Assembly: GCF_003112575.1 (NCBI RefSeq)
Contig: NZ_BEWC01000002.1
Location: forward strand, 434,001 to 498,000
Reading direction: 5' to 3'
Source of the DNA: Streptomyces ardesiacus
GTDB taxonomy: Bacteria; Actinomycetota; Actinomycetes; Streptomycetales; Streptomycetaceae
DNA: 64,000 nt
Positions 45,093 to 53,152 of the stretch are shown one piece after another (position 1 is the first letter of the stretch; the number at the start of each line of letters is the position of its first letter). Made by a program: the position numbers and the translations under genes. The notes beneath the pieces were generated by a model. That model saw nothing but the letters and a program-made list of their open reading frames with translations. It was not told the origin of the DNA and did no database searches.

Positions 45093-45851
45093 ATGAACAC
45101 GCTGAAGGGCACCAACACCAGCGCAGTGCTCACGCGTCTGCACGACGTGCACGCACACCGGGGTTCCGAGAAGTCCGGTGCCGTGAGCGGGCGGGGGTGC
45201 GCTCGCGGCACCGGGCGTCAGCACACCGCGTACATGACGGTGGTTGACGCGAACACGGGGGAAACGGGGAAGGCGGGGAAGACGGGGAAGGCGGGGAAGA
45301 CGGGGGACCAGGGGGAGCGCCGCTCCCTGTCGGAGGCGGAGTTCACCGCCTACGTGCAGGAGCGCCGCTCGTCCCTGTACGCGACCGCCTACCACCTGAC
45401 CGGCGACCGCTTCGAGGCCGAGGACCTGCTGCAGAGCGCGCTGTTCTCGACCTACCGGGCGTGGGACCGGATCAGCGACAAGGCGGCGGTCGGCGGATAC
45501 CTCCGCCGCACCATGACCAACCTGCACATCAGCGCCTGGCGGCGCCGCAAGCTCAACGAGTACCCGACCGAGGAACTGCCGGAGACGCCCGGCGACACGG
45601 ACGCGATGCGCGGCACCGAACTGCGCACGGTCCTGTGGCAGGCGCTGGCCCGGCTCCCCGAACTCCAGCGCACCATGCTGGTCCTGCGCTACTACGAGGG
45701 CCGGACCGACCCGGAGATCGCGGACATCCTCGACATCAGCGTCGGCACGGTGAAGTCCAGCATCTGGCGGTCGCTCCGCCGGCTGCGCGAGGACGAGGTC
45801 CTCAGCTTCGGCCGTGACCGTGAGGACGCCTTCGGCGAACTGGTCGCCTGA
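45093..45851 (+). CDS. sigQ: Sigma factor SigQ (SigE family ECF)
   Basis: ECF sigma factor of 252 residues. A variable N-terminal region (1-75) contains a G-K-A/T-G-K-T repeat encoded by near-identical GGGGAAGRC units at about 45258-45310. Region 2 has SLYATAYHLTGDRFEAEDLL and GGYLRRTMTNLHISAWRRRK; region 4 has LPELQRTMLVLRYYEGRTDP and ISVGTVKSSIWRSLRRLRED. This is the SigE/SigQ group with long spaced regions. The ATG at 45093 gives the start MNTLKGTNTSAV, similar to the S. coelicolor protein. In that species sigQ is an AfsQ1 target and antagonises AfsQ-dependent antibiotic activation. Confidence 0.92.
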   Translation: MNTLKGTNTSAVLTRLHDVHAHRGSEKSGAVSGRGCARGTGRQHTAYMTVVDANTGETGKAGKTGKAGKTGDQGERRSLSEAEFTAYVQERRSSLYATAYHLTGDRFEAEDLLQSALFSTYRAWDRISDKAAVGGYLRRTMTNLHISAWRRRKLNEYPTEELPETPGDTDAMRGTELRTVLWQALARLPELQRTMLVLRYYEGRTDPEIADILDISVGTVKSSIWRSLRRLREDEVLSFGRDREDAFGELVA

Positions 45852-45854
45852 GGG

Positions 45855-45992
45855 CAGGGGGCGGGGCCCCGTGAAAAAAGTACGAGCCGGGGTGTATCAG
45901 GGGGCGGGGCCCGGACTCTTACTCACGGGGAAGCACCACGGGGGAACGACGGGGGACACGGGGGACGGGGATCACGGGGGATCCACGGGGGA
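45855..45992 (+). repeat. G-run rich repeat region downstream of sigQ
   Basis: Contains two exact copies of CAGGGGGCGGGGCCC (45855-45869 and 45898-45912), followed by six to seven ACGGGG(G) units between about 45924 and 45992. The G-tracts could form quadruplexes on the plus strand. No gene is supported in 45852-46078. Confidence 0.6.
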
Positions 45993-46002
45993 GTGGAAAG
46001 GG

Positions 46003-46041
46003 AGCGGGACTGGAGGGCCGGGGGGTCCGTCCAGTCCCGCT
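46003..46041. terminator. Bidirectional hairpin between sigQ and uridine kinase-like gene
   Basis: Perfect 12-bp inverted repeat AGCGGGACTGGA (46003-46014) with its complement at 46030-46041, and a 15-nt loop. Confidence 0.7.
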
Positions 46042-46090
46042 TCCGCGTGTTCAGGCCGCCGTTCCCGCTTCCGCGTGTTCAGGCCGCCGT
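46035..46090. repeat. Perfect 28-bp tandem duplication at a gene end
   Basis: 46035-46062 and 46063-46090 are identical 28-bp copies. The second copy contains the stop codon of the minus-strand uridine kinase-like gene; the first copy is a non-coding leftover that also overlaps the terminator stem. It is a simple slippage-type duplication of the gene end. Confidence 0.85.
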
Positions 46091-46714
46091 ACGGCTGGTG
46101 GCGCACCGGCCCGCCGCCGCTGCGGCGAGGCGGCCCATCGCCTCGTCCCGGTCGCACACGTGGGCGCCCAGGGCGGACTGCCGGGCGATGACCGACCGCT
46201 CCTGCCGCATCAGCCGCCAGCCCCTGCGCAGCAGGAACGGCACGGACTTGCGGCCCTCGCGCAGGTCCCGCAGGAAGCGCCGGCGGAAGGTCGTCACGGG
46301 ACCCCGGCTCAGGCACAGCGCGTCGGCCAGTACGCCCAGTTCGCGGCAGCGGCCCACCAGCTCGGCGGCGAAGATGCCCTCCGCGAGGAACAGGGGCGTC
46401 CGCCCGATGTCGACCGCCTCCTGGCCGGTGCGGGCGCTCAGCGAGAGGTCGTAGACGGGCACGTCGGTACGGCCCGTGCGGCACAGCTCCCCGATGGCGG
46501 CGACCGCCGCGTCCGCGTCCCACGAGGCCGGGTGGTCCCAGTCGATGTCGGAACTCAGCGGCACGGTCGGCAGCGTCGGGTCGGTGCCCTCCTTGTAGAA
46601 GTCGTCGAGGCGCAGCACCGGGAGGCCGGAGTGCGCGGCGAGGAGGGACTTGCCGGAGCCGGAGGGGCCGCAGAGCAGCACGACTCGCGTCGGTATGGGC
46701 GGATGGGAGCTCAC
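46079..46714 (-). CDS. Uridine kinase-like P-loop protein
   Basis: P-loop kinase of 211 residues: VVLLCGPSGSGKSLLAAHSG (Walker A), then VLRLDDFYKEGTDPTLP, the substrate D-D-F-Y motif of uridine kinases and phosphoribulokinases. DIDWDHPASWD and FLAEGIFAAELV follow. It would phosphorylate uridine or cytidine to the monophosphate, opposing the phosphorolytic route of the nearby deo genes. The GTG at 46714 was chosen because the P-loop lies 17 residues inside. It lacks the nucleoside operator. A 28-bp tandem repeat spans its stop codon. Confidence 0.82.
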   Translation of the reverse strand: MSSHPPIPTRVVLLCGPSGSGKSLLAAHSGLPVLRLDDFYKEGTDPTLPTVPLSSDIDWDHPASWDADAAVAAIGELCRTGRTDVPVYDLSLSARTGQEAVDIGRTPLFLAEGIFAAELVGRCRELGVLADALCLSRGPVTTFRRRFLRDLREGRKSVPFLLRRGWRLMRQERSVIARQSALGAHVCDRDEAMGRLAAAAAGRCATSRTAA

Positions 46715-46873
46715 GGGACACCAGTCTGAGGCATCGGACGCCCGTCGTACGACCCCGCGGGTGGACTTTGCAGTCGGCATCACATCTCGGTGGCGCCGTG
46801 CGGTGACCTGATCCCGGTGTGCGCTGTTGTCAGGGCAGTCCGTAGCAATCCACACCAAGAGGTGGCAGCAGCG

Positions 46874-47281
46874 ATGGCCCGACACGCGTCCCCCCGTACC
46901 CCGCACGCACAGCGCGCCCTGGTCGCCCTCGCGACCGCCGGGGCCGCCCTGGCCGCAGGGGCGGCCACGGCCTCCGCGGCGGACGGCGGCGAAACGATCG
47001 CCGGCCTGGCCCACACCCGCCCCACGTCCCTGGGCAACATCGACCCCCAGGCCGGCCTGGCGGCCGTCACCGGCACGGTCGGTTACGTCACCGGCCCGGT
47101 CGCCGACCTCAAGCCCAACCCGCTGGCCGGCACCGGCGTCGACCCGCTGGACAACGGGGTCGGCACCAAGGTCGCCGACTTCCAGCCCCTGACCTCGACG
47201 GCCCTGACGGGACCGGTCGCCCAGGCCGAGTCCCTCGGCAGCGTGCCGGTGCTGGGGCAGGTGACGGAGCTGCTGCGCTGA
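46874..47281 (+). CDS. Small secreted protein, function unknown
   Basis: Protein of 135 residues with a Sec signal peptide (QRALVALATAGAALAAGAAT, cleavage after A-S-A near 36). The mature part is Gly/Pro/Leu-rich, has no cysteine, and contains GNIDPQAGLAAVTGTVGYVT and LGSVPVLGQVTELLR. I do not recognise a family. It stands alone between the uridine kinase-like gene and the receptor kinase, and a hairpin follows its stop. Confidence 0.75.
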   Translation: MARHASPRTPHAQRALVALATAGAALAAGAATASAADGGETIAGLAHTRPTSLGNIDPQAGLAAVTGTVGYVTGPVADLKPNPLAGTGVDPLDNGVGTKVADFQPLTSTALTGPVAQAESLGSVPVLGQVTELLR

Positions 47282-47297
47282 GGCAGCGCGTGCGGGT

Positions 47298-47331
47298 CGG
47301 GCCGCGGTCCTCGCGAGGGGGCCGCGGCCCG
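47298..47331. terminator. Hairpin terminator
   Basis: Inverted repeat CGGGCCGCGG (47298-47307) with its complement at 47322-47331, plus inner pairing, 17 nt after the stop of the secreted-protein gene. Confidence 0.65.
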
Positions 47332-47463
47332 CCTTCGTCGCCGTGCCCCACGGGACCGGCGTGCCGCGCCGGTTCGCCGTGGCCGCTCGTCACGGGGGCT
47401 CCGCGGGGCGGCCGTCTAATCTGTGTGCTTCACGTTTCGGGTAAGAGGTGCAAGGGGGGCCGT

Positions 47464-49449
47464 GTGCACGACGACGACGGATTCAGCGGGGCCGACGGCG
47501 GCACCGACGGGCAGCCCGAGGACCGGCGGACGGCCGGCCCCACCGTGATCGAGGGCCGCTACGAACTGCTGGAGCCCATCGGCAGCGGCGGCATGGGCGA
47601 GGTCTGGAAGGCCCACGACCGGCGGCTGCGCCGGTTCGTCGCCGTGAAGGGGCTCCTCGACCGCAGGGCCACGACGGCGGAGACGCAGAAGGCGGCGATG
47701 CAGCGGGCCCGTCGCGAGGCCGAGGCGCTCGCCAAGATCGAGCACCAGAACGTGGTGACGGTCCACGACCAGATCGAGACCGCCGACCAGGTCTGGATCG
47801 TGATGAAGCTGCTGGAAGGCCGGTCGCTGGCCGACCAGTTGCGCCGCGACGGGGTCCTCGGCGTACCCAGGGCCGCGGACATCGGTCTCCAGATGGCTCA
47901 GGGCCTCAGGGCGGTCCACGAGGCGTCGGTGCTGCACCGCGACGTCAAGCCGGGCAACGTCCTGGTGCGGGACGGCGGCCAGGTGGTCCTGGTGGACTTC
48001 GGCATCGCCACCTTCGAGGGCGCGGACCGGGTCACCCGGTACGGCGGAGTCATCGGCACGCCCCCCTACCTGGCGCCCGAACTCTTCGCCCCCGCCAGCC
48101 CCGGCCCCACGCCCGCCTCCGACCTGTGGGCGCTGGGCGTCACCCTGTACGAGATGGTCGAGGGACGCCTGCCCTTCGGCGGCAGCGAGGTCTGGGAGGT
48201 GCAGGCGAGCATCCAGCAGTCGCCGGACCCGGTGCTCCGGTACGCCGGTCCCCTCGGCCCCGTCATCCAGGGGCTGCTGGCCACGGACCCCGGCAGCCGC
48301 CTGGACGCGGCCACGGCGGAGGCGATGCTCCGGGAGGTCCTCGCGGAGCCCGGCCCACCGGCCCCCACCCGGGCCGCCACCCCCGTCCCCCGGCCCGAGC
48401 CCCGGCCCACGCCGGCGGCGGCCGTACCGGCACCCGCCGCCTCCGCCCCGGCCGTCCCCTCCGCGCCGGCGCCGGAGGCGTCGGAGGCGTCGCGGGGAGG
48501 GCGCCGCGGCCGGTTCCGGGCCTGGAAAGTGGCGGCGGCCGCGGCGTGCGTCGTGCTGCTGGCCGGGGGCGGCTGGCTCCTCTCGCAGGGCGACCTCGGG
48601 GGCAGGCAGGACGACGCCTCCGGTGAGCAGGGCGGCGGACCCGCCGGGGGCGACCCGGCGAAGGCATGGGAGCAGTGGAAGGACGCCAAGAAGAGGCTGA
48701 CGATCGGCGCCAAGGAGGATCAGCCCGGACTGAGCTTCTACAACAAGGACACCGGCGTGTGGAGCGGATTCGACGTCGACATCGCCTACGCCCTCGCCGG
48801 AAAACTGGGCTACGACAGGGAACACGTCGACTTCTACGGGGTGACCACGGCCAACCGGGCGAGCAAGCTGAAGAACGGGGAAGTGGACCTGGTCGTCGCC
48901 TCGTACAGCATGACGCCCGAGCGCGAGAAAAAGGACGGCATCCTTTTCGTCGGCCCCTACTACAACGCGGGCAGCAGTCTCCTCGTGCGCAAGAACTCCG
49001 CGAAATACGATCTCAACGTGGCCGCCGACGTGGAGGAGAAGCAGGTCGAGGTGTGCACGGCACGGGACTCCACGTACGCGGACCGGTTGCAGAAGGAGGG
49101 CTACACCACCGGGAAGTGGCAGCCCGACACCTACAAGGAGTGCGTGGAAAGGCTGCTGGACAAGCGCTCCACCGTCTACGCGGTCGCCTCGGACGACGTA
49201 CTCCTCGCCGGGTACGCCCAGAATGACCCGACGCACTTGAAACTGCTGCCCAGCGGCGCGGGCACGGAACCCTACGGGGTGGCGATGCGGAAGGGCGACC
49301 CCCTCCTGAAGAGCAAGGTGTGCTCGGGGCTCCAGGAGATCCTGGCCGGAAAAGAGTGGTCGGAGATGTACATGAAGGATCTGTCTCCGCTGACGGGACG
49401 GAAGACCGCGCCGAGAAAGCCCGAACTGATGCCGTGCTCGGGCGAGTGA
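47464..49449 (+). CDS. Ser/Thr protein kinase fused to an extracellular solute-binding domain
   Basis: Receptor-type kinase of 661 residues. The Hanks kinase domain (about 33-290) has the glycine loop GSGGMGEV (40-47), Lys62, HRDVKPGN (158-165) and DFG (178-180), so it should be active. A Pro/Ala-rich juxtamembrane linker leads to one helix (about 354-375). Outside the cell lies a type 3 solute-binding domain (about 412-640) with RLTIGAKEDQPGLSFYNKDT, WSGFDVDIAYALAGKLGYD and VTTANRASKLKNGEVDLVV, the amino-acid/glutamate binding pattern. AAGGGGGG precedes the GTG start. It most likely senses an extracellular amino acid and phosphorylates cytoplasmic targets. The nearby glutamate-responsive afsQ locus makes glutamate a reasonable guess. 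Confidence 0.9.
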   Translation: MHDDDGFSGADGGTDGQPEDRRTAGPTVIEGRYELLEPIGSGGMGEVWKAHDRRLRRFVAVKGLLDRRATTAETQKAAMQRARREAEALAKIEHQNVVTVHDQIETADQVWIVMKLLEGRSLADQLRRDGVLGVPRAADIGLQMAQGLRAVHEASVLHRDVKPGNVLVRDGGQVVLVDFGIATFEGADRVTRYGGVIGTPPYLAPELFAPASPGPTPASDLWALGVTLYEMVEGRLPFGGSEVWEVQASIQQSPDPVLRYAGPLGPVIQGLLATDPGSRLDAATAEAMLREVLAEPGPPAPTRAATPVPRPEPRPTPAAAVPAPAASAPAVPSAPAPEASEASRGGRRGRFRAWKVAAAAACVVLLAGGGWLLSQGDLGGRQDDASGEQGGGPAGGDPAKAWEQWKDAKKRLTIGAKEDQPGLSFYNKDTGVWSGFDVDIAYALAGKLGYDREHVDFYGVTTANRASKLKNGEVDLVVASYSMTPEREKKDGILFVGPYYNAGSSLLVRKNSAKYDLNVAADVEEKQVEVCTARDSTYADRLQKEGYTTGKWQPDTYKECVERLLDKRSTVYAVASDDVLLAGYAQNDPTHLKLLPSGAGTEPYGVAMRKGDPLLKSKVCSGLQEILAGKEWSEMYMKDLSPLTGRKTAPRKPELMPCSGE

Positions 49450-49469
49450 GCGGAGTGGGTGAACCCGGC

Positions 49470-49507
49470 GGGCCGCGGCTCCTCCGGACGGGGAGGAACC
49501 GCGGCCC
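49470..49507. terminator. Hairpin terminator after receptor kinase gene
   Basis: Stem of 16 bp with one mismatch (49470-49485 with 49492-49507). A second perfect 12-bp palindrome, GGCCCCGCCGCC and its complement, follows at 49515-49538. Together they separate the kinase gene from the convergent aldehyde dehydrogenase genes. Confidence 0.75.
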
Positions 49508-49568
49508 TGTCGGTGGCCCCGCCGCCGGCGGCGGGGCCGGGTGACGGTGCCGGGAGCCGGGGGAGGCG

Positions 49569-50465
49569 TCAGTACGACGAACCCGACGCGCCCAGCGCGC
49601 CCGTCGGGTGCCAGACCGTCTTCGTCTCCAGGAACGCCGTCATGCGCTCGGTGCCCGGGGTCGCCGACCAGTCGGCCTCGTCCACAGGCTGTGGACGCAG
49701 GACGCGCTTCAGGTTGTCCGCCGCCGCGATCTCCAGCTCCTTCGCCAGCGCCTCGTCGGCGCCCGCGAGGTCGATCGCGTTGACGTCCTGGTGGGCGGCG
49801 AGCGGGGCGGCGATCTCCGCCGTACGGCCGGAGAGGATGTTGACCACGCCGCCGGGAAGGTCGGAGGTGGCCAGGACCTCGCCGAGGGAGAGGGCGGGGA
49901 GGGGGGACCTCTCCGACGCGATCACCACCGCCGTGTTGCCCGTCGCGACGACCGGGGCGACCACCGAGACCAGGCCCAGGAAGGACGACTTCTGCGGGGC
50001 CAGGACGGCGACGACGCCGGTCGGCTCCGGGGAGGAGAGGTTGAAGAACGGGCCCGCGACCGGGTTGCCGCCGCCGACCACCTGGGCGATCTTGTCGGTC
50101 CAGCCCGCGTACCAGACCCAGCGGTCGATCGCGGCGTCCACCTGGGCCGCCGCCTTCGCCTTCGACAGGCCCTCCGCGTCGGCCACCTCCGCGAGGTACT
50201 GGTCGCGCCGGCCCTCCAGCATCTCGGCGATGCGGTAGAGGACCTGACCGCGGTTGTACGCCGTCGCGCCGGACCAGCCGCCGAACGCCTTGCGCGCGGC
50301 GACCACCGCGTCACGGGCGTCCTTGCGGGAGGAGAGGGGGGCGTTGGCCAGCCAGTTCTGCTTCGAGTCCGTCACCTCGTACACCCGGCCGCTCTCGGAA
50401 CGCGGGAACTTCCCGCCGACGTACAGCTTGTAGGTCTTCAGTACGGAAAGTCGTGCGTCAGACAT
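49569..50465 (-). CDS. Truncated aldehyde dehydrogenase-like protein (no catalytic Cys domain)
   Basis: Protein of 298 residues covering only the NAD-binding part of the ALDH fold: LYVGGKFPRSESGRVYEV, RKAFGGWSGATAYNRGQVLY, GWTDKIAQV and VVAVLAPQKSSFLGLVSVVA. It ends before the catalytic Cys/Glu domain, so it cannot be an active dehydrogenase alone. Its ATG overlaps the stop of the complete ALDH gene by 8 nt. The pair resembles ALDH16, in which a full ALDH is followed by a defective second one; here they are separate genes. A structural or regulatory subunit role is inferred. Confidence 0.82.
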   Translation of the reverse strand: MSDARLSVLKTYKLYVGGKFPRSESGRVYEVTDSKQNWLANAPLSSRKDARDAVVAARKAFGGWSGATAYNRGQVLYRIAEMLEGRRDQYLAEVADAEGLSKAKAAAQVDAAIDRWVWYAGWTDKIAQVVGGGNPVAGPFFNLSSPEPTGVVAVLAPQKSSFLGLVSVVAPVVATGNTAVVIASERSPLPALSLGEVLATSDLPGGVVNILSGRTAEIAAPLAAHQDVNAIDLAGADEALAKELEIAAADNLKRVLRPQPVDEADWSATPGTERMTAFLETKTVWHPTGALGASGSSY

Positions 50466-51960
50466 CGAGGTACGCCTCCAGGCCGTGGCGGCCGCCCTCG
50501 CGGCCGAAGCCCGACTCCTTGTACCCGCCGAACGGCGAGGTCGGGTCGAACTTGTTGAACGTGTTGGACCAGATCACACCCGCGCGGAGCTTGTTCGCGA
50601 CCGCCAGGATGCGCGAGCCCTTCTCCGTCCAGATGCCCGCCGACAGGCCGTACGGCGTGTTGTTGGCCTTGGCGACCGCCTCGTCCGGCGTGCGGAAGGT
50701 CAGCACGGACAGGACCGGGCCGAAGATCTCGTCGCGGGCGATGGTGTGCGCCTGGGTGACGTTCGTGAAGAGCGTCGGGGCGAACCAGTAGCCGTTCTCC
50801 GGGAGTTCGCAAACCGGGGACCAGCGCTCGGCGCCCTCCGCCTCGCCCTGGTCGGCGAGGGCGGTGATCCGGGCCAGCTGCTCGGCGGAGTTGATCGCGC
50901 CGATGTCGGTGTTCTTGTCCAGCGGGTCGCCCAGGCGGAGGGTGGTGAGCCGGCGCTTGAGGGAGTCGAGGAGTTCGTCGTGGACCGACTCCTGCACCAG
51001 GAGGCGGGAGCCCGCGCAGCAGACCTGGCCCTGGTTGAAGAAGATGCCGTTGACGATGCCCTCGACGGCCTGGTCGATCGGGGCGTCGTCGAAGACGATG
51101 TTGGCGCCCTTGCCGCCCAGCTCCAGGGTGAGCTTCTTGCGGGTGCCCGCCACGGTGCGCGCGATCTGCTTCCCCACGGCCGTGGAGCCGGTGAAGGCGA
51201 CCTTGTTCACGTCCGGGTGGGCGGTCAGCGCGGCTCCGGCGCGGCCGTCGCCGGTGACGATGTTGACGACGCCCTTGGGGAGCCCGGCCCGGCGGCAGAT
51301 GTCCGCGAAGAACAGGGCGGAGAGCGGGGTCGTCTCGGCGGGCTTGAGGACCACCGTGTTGCCCGTCGCGAGCGCCGGGGCGATCTTCCACGCCAGCATC
51401 AGGAGCGGGAAGTTCCACGGGATGACCTGGCCCGCGACGCCCAGCGGGCGCGGGTCGGGGCCGTAGCCGGCGTGGTCGAGCTTGTCGGCCCAGCCCGCGT
51501 AGTAGAAGAAGTGCGCCGCCACCAGGGGGAGGTCGGCGTCGCGGGTCTCCCTGATCGGCTTGCCGTTGTCGAGGGTTTCGAGAACGGCCAGTTCGCGGCT
51601 GCGCTCCTGGATGATGCGGGCGATGCGGAACAGGTACTTCGCGCGCTCCGCGCCGGGCAGCGCCGACCACTTCTCGAAGGCCCTGCGGGCGGCCTTCACG
51701 GCGCGGTCGACGTCCGCCTCGCCGGCCTCGGCGACCTCGGAGAGGACCTCCTCGGTGGACGGCGAGACGGTCTTGAAGACCTTGCCGTCGGCCGCCTCGG
51801 TGAACTCGCCGTCGATGAACAGGCCGTAGGAGGGGGCGATGTCGACGACCGCGCGGGACTCGGGGGCCGGGGCGTAGTCGAAGGCGGGCGCGGGCGCGGG
51901 GGTGGCCGCGCGGGTGGCCGCGGGGTCGGGCGTGGATGCGGGTGCGGGTGCGGGTGCCAT
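50458..51960 (-). CDS. Aldehyde dehydrogenase (probable acetaldehyde oxidation)
   Basis: Complete ALDH of 500 residues with an Ala/Pro-rich N-terminal extension of about 45. Motifs: NAD-binding GQVIPWNFPLLMLAWKIAPA, FTGSTAVGKQIA, the general base ELGGKGANIVF and the nucleophile FFNQGQVCCAGSR (Cys near 314), then EIFGPVLSVLTF. The start lies 5 nt after the deoC stop. DeoC releases acetaldehyde from deoxyribose-5-phosphate, so this enzyme probably oxidises acetaldehyde to acetate. It should be co-transcribed with deoC under the CTACGCGCGTAG operator. Confidence 0.9.
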   Translation of the reverse strand: MAPAPAPASTPDPAATRAATPAPAPAFDYAPAPESRAVVDIAPSYGLFIDGEFTEAADGKVFKTVSPSTEEVLSEVAEAGEADVDRAVKAARRAFEKWSALPGAERAKYLFRIARIIQERSRELAVLETLDNGKPIRETRDADLPLVAAHFFYYAGWADKLDHAGYGPDPRPLGVAGQVIPWNFPLLMLAWKIAPALATGNTVVLKPAETTPLSALFFADICRRAGLPKGVVNIVTGDGRAGAALTAHPDVNKVAFTGSTAVGKQIARTVAGTRKKLTLELGGKGANIVFDDAPIDQAVEGIVNGIFFNQGQVCCAGSRLLVQESVHDELLDSLKRRLTTLRLGDPLDKNTDIGAINSAEQLARITALADQGEAEGAERWSPVCELPENGYWFAPTLFTNVTQAHTIARDEIFGPVLSVLTFRTPDEAVAKANNTPYGLSAGIWTEKGSRILAVANKLRAGVIWSNTFNKFDPTSPFGGYKESGFGREGGRHGLEAYLDV

Positions 51961-51965
51961 GGGGA

Positions 51966-52949
51966 TCAGTCCACCGTCACGTAGTCGGGGCCGGAGTAAC
52001 GGCCTGTGGCCAGCTTCTGGCGCTGCATCAGCAGGTCGTTCAGCAGCGAGGAGGCGCCGAAGCGGAACCAGTGGTTGTCCAGCCAGTCCGCGCCCGCGGT
52101 CTCGTTGACCAGGACCAGGAACTTGATCGCGTCCTTCGCGGTGCGGATGCCGCCGGCCGGCTTCACGCCGACCTGGACACCGGTCTGCGCGCGGAAGTCG
52201 CGGACCGCCTCCAGCATCAGGAGGGTGTTGGCGGGCGTCGCGTTGACCGCCACCTTGCCGGTCGAGGTCTTGATGAAGTCCGCCCCGGCCAGCATGCCGA
52301 GCCAGCTCGCGCGGCGGATGTTGTCGTACGTCGACAGCTCGCCGGTCTCGAAGATCACCTTCAGGCGGGCCGACGTGCCGCAGGCCTCGCGCACGGCGAC
52401 GATCTCGTCGTACACCTTCATGTAGGCGCCCGCGAGGAAGGCCCCGCGGTCGATGACCATGTCGACCTCGTCCGCGCCCGCCGTCACGGCCTCGCGCACG
52501 TCGGCCAGCTTGACGGCGAGCGAGGCGCGGCCGGCCGGGAACGCCGTGGCCACCGAGGCGACCTTCACACCGGACCCGGCGACGGCCTCCTTCGCGGTGG
52601 GCACCATGTCGGGGTACACGCAGACGGCGGCGGTGGCGGGTGCCGTGCGGTCGGTCGGGTCGGGACGGACCGCCTTCGCGCCGAGCGCCCGGACCTTGCC
52701 CGGCGTGTCCGCGCCTTCCAGCGTCGTCAGGTCGACCATCGAGATGGCCAGGTCGAGGGCGTACGCCTTCGCGGTGGTCTTGATGGAACGGGTGCCGAGC
52801 GAGGCGGCGCGCGCCTCCAGGCCGACCGCGTCGACGCCGGGCAGCCCGTGGAGGAAGCGGCGCAGCGTGCTGTCGGACGCGGTGAGGTCGGCGAGTCCGT
52901 GTGCGGGGCCGTTCGCGGGGCCCTGTGCGGCGGGTGCAGTGGTGGGCAT
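51966..52949 (-). CDS. deoC: Deoxyribose-phosphate aldolase
   Basis: Class I aldolase of 327 residues cleaving 2-deoxyribose-5-phosphate to acetaldehyde and glyceraldehyde-3-phosphate. The Schiff-base lysine lies in GADFIKTSTGKVAVNA, the proton-relay lysine in VGVKPAGGIRTAKDAIKF, and VCVYPDMVPTAKEAV and EVDMVIDRGAFLAG complete the barrel. The N-terminal extension of about 90 residues makes it longer than E. coli DeoC and typical of the larger DeoC group. A perfect CTACGCGCGTAG operator lies 20 nt before the ATG at 52949. It is the first gene of a deoC-ALDH-ALDH-like operon. Confidence 0.94.
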   Translation of the reverse strand: MPTTAPAAQGPANGPAHGLADLTASDSTLRRFLHGLPGVDAVGLEARAASLGTRSIKTTAKAYALDLAISMVDLTTLEGADTPGKVRALGAKAVRPDPTDRTAPATAAVCVYPDMVPTAKEAVAGSGVKVASVATAFPAGRASLAVKLADVREAVTAGADEVDMVIDRGAFLAGAYMKVYDEIVAVREACGTSARLKVIFETGELSTYDNIRRASWLGMLAGADFIKTSTGKVAVNATPANTLLMLEAVRDFRAQTGVQVGVKPAGGIRTAKDAIKFLVLVNETAGADWLDNHWFRFGASSLLNDLLMQRQKLATGRYSGPDYVTVD

Positions 52950-52968
52950 GGTCACCAGGTGAGCATAT

Positions 52969-52980
52969 CTACGCGCGTAG
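52969..52980. promoter_or_regulatory. Nucleoside-regulon operator CTACGCGCGTAG
   Basis: Perfect palindrome, 20 nt upstream of the deoC start on the minus strand. Confidence 0.82.
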
Positions 52981-53152
52981 CGGTCTGTACAGCCCCGGGG
53001 TGGGTTCGGGGGAGGTGGGCGTTGGCTGAGGGGGGCGGGGGCTTCGGGGGGTGGGAGTGGTGGGTGCGGCGTGTGGTGGTGCGGGGCGGTGCGGTGCGGT
53101 GGGGGTGGGTGCCGGTGCGGGGACGGTCGCGGTTTCGGGCACAATCGGCTGC

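Noticed and set aside
45258..45310. Short tandem repeat considered as CRISPR or VNTR
   Set aside because: It is inside sigQ and encodes a G-K-T/A-G linker; no spacers of regular size.
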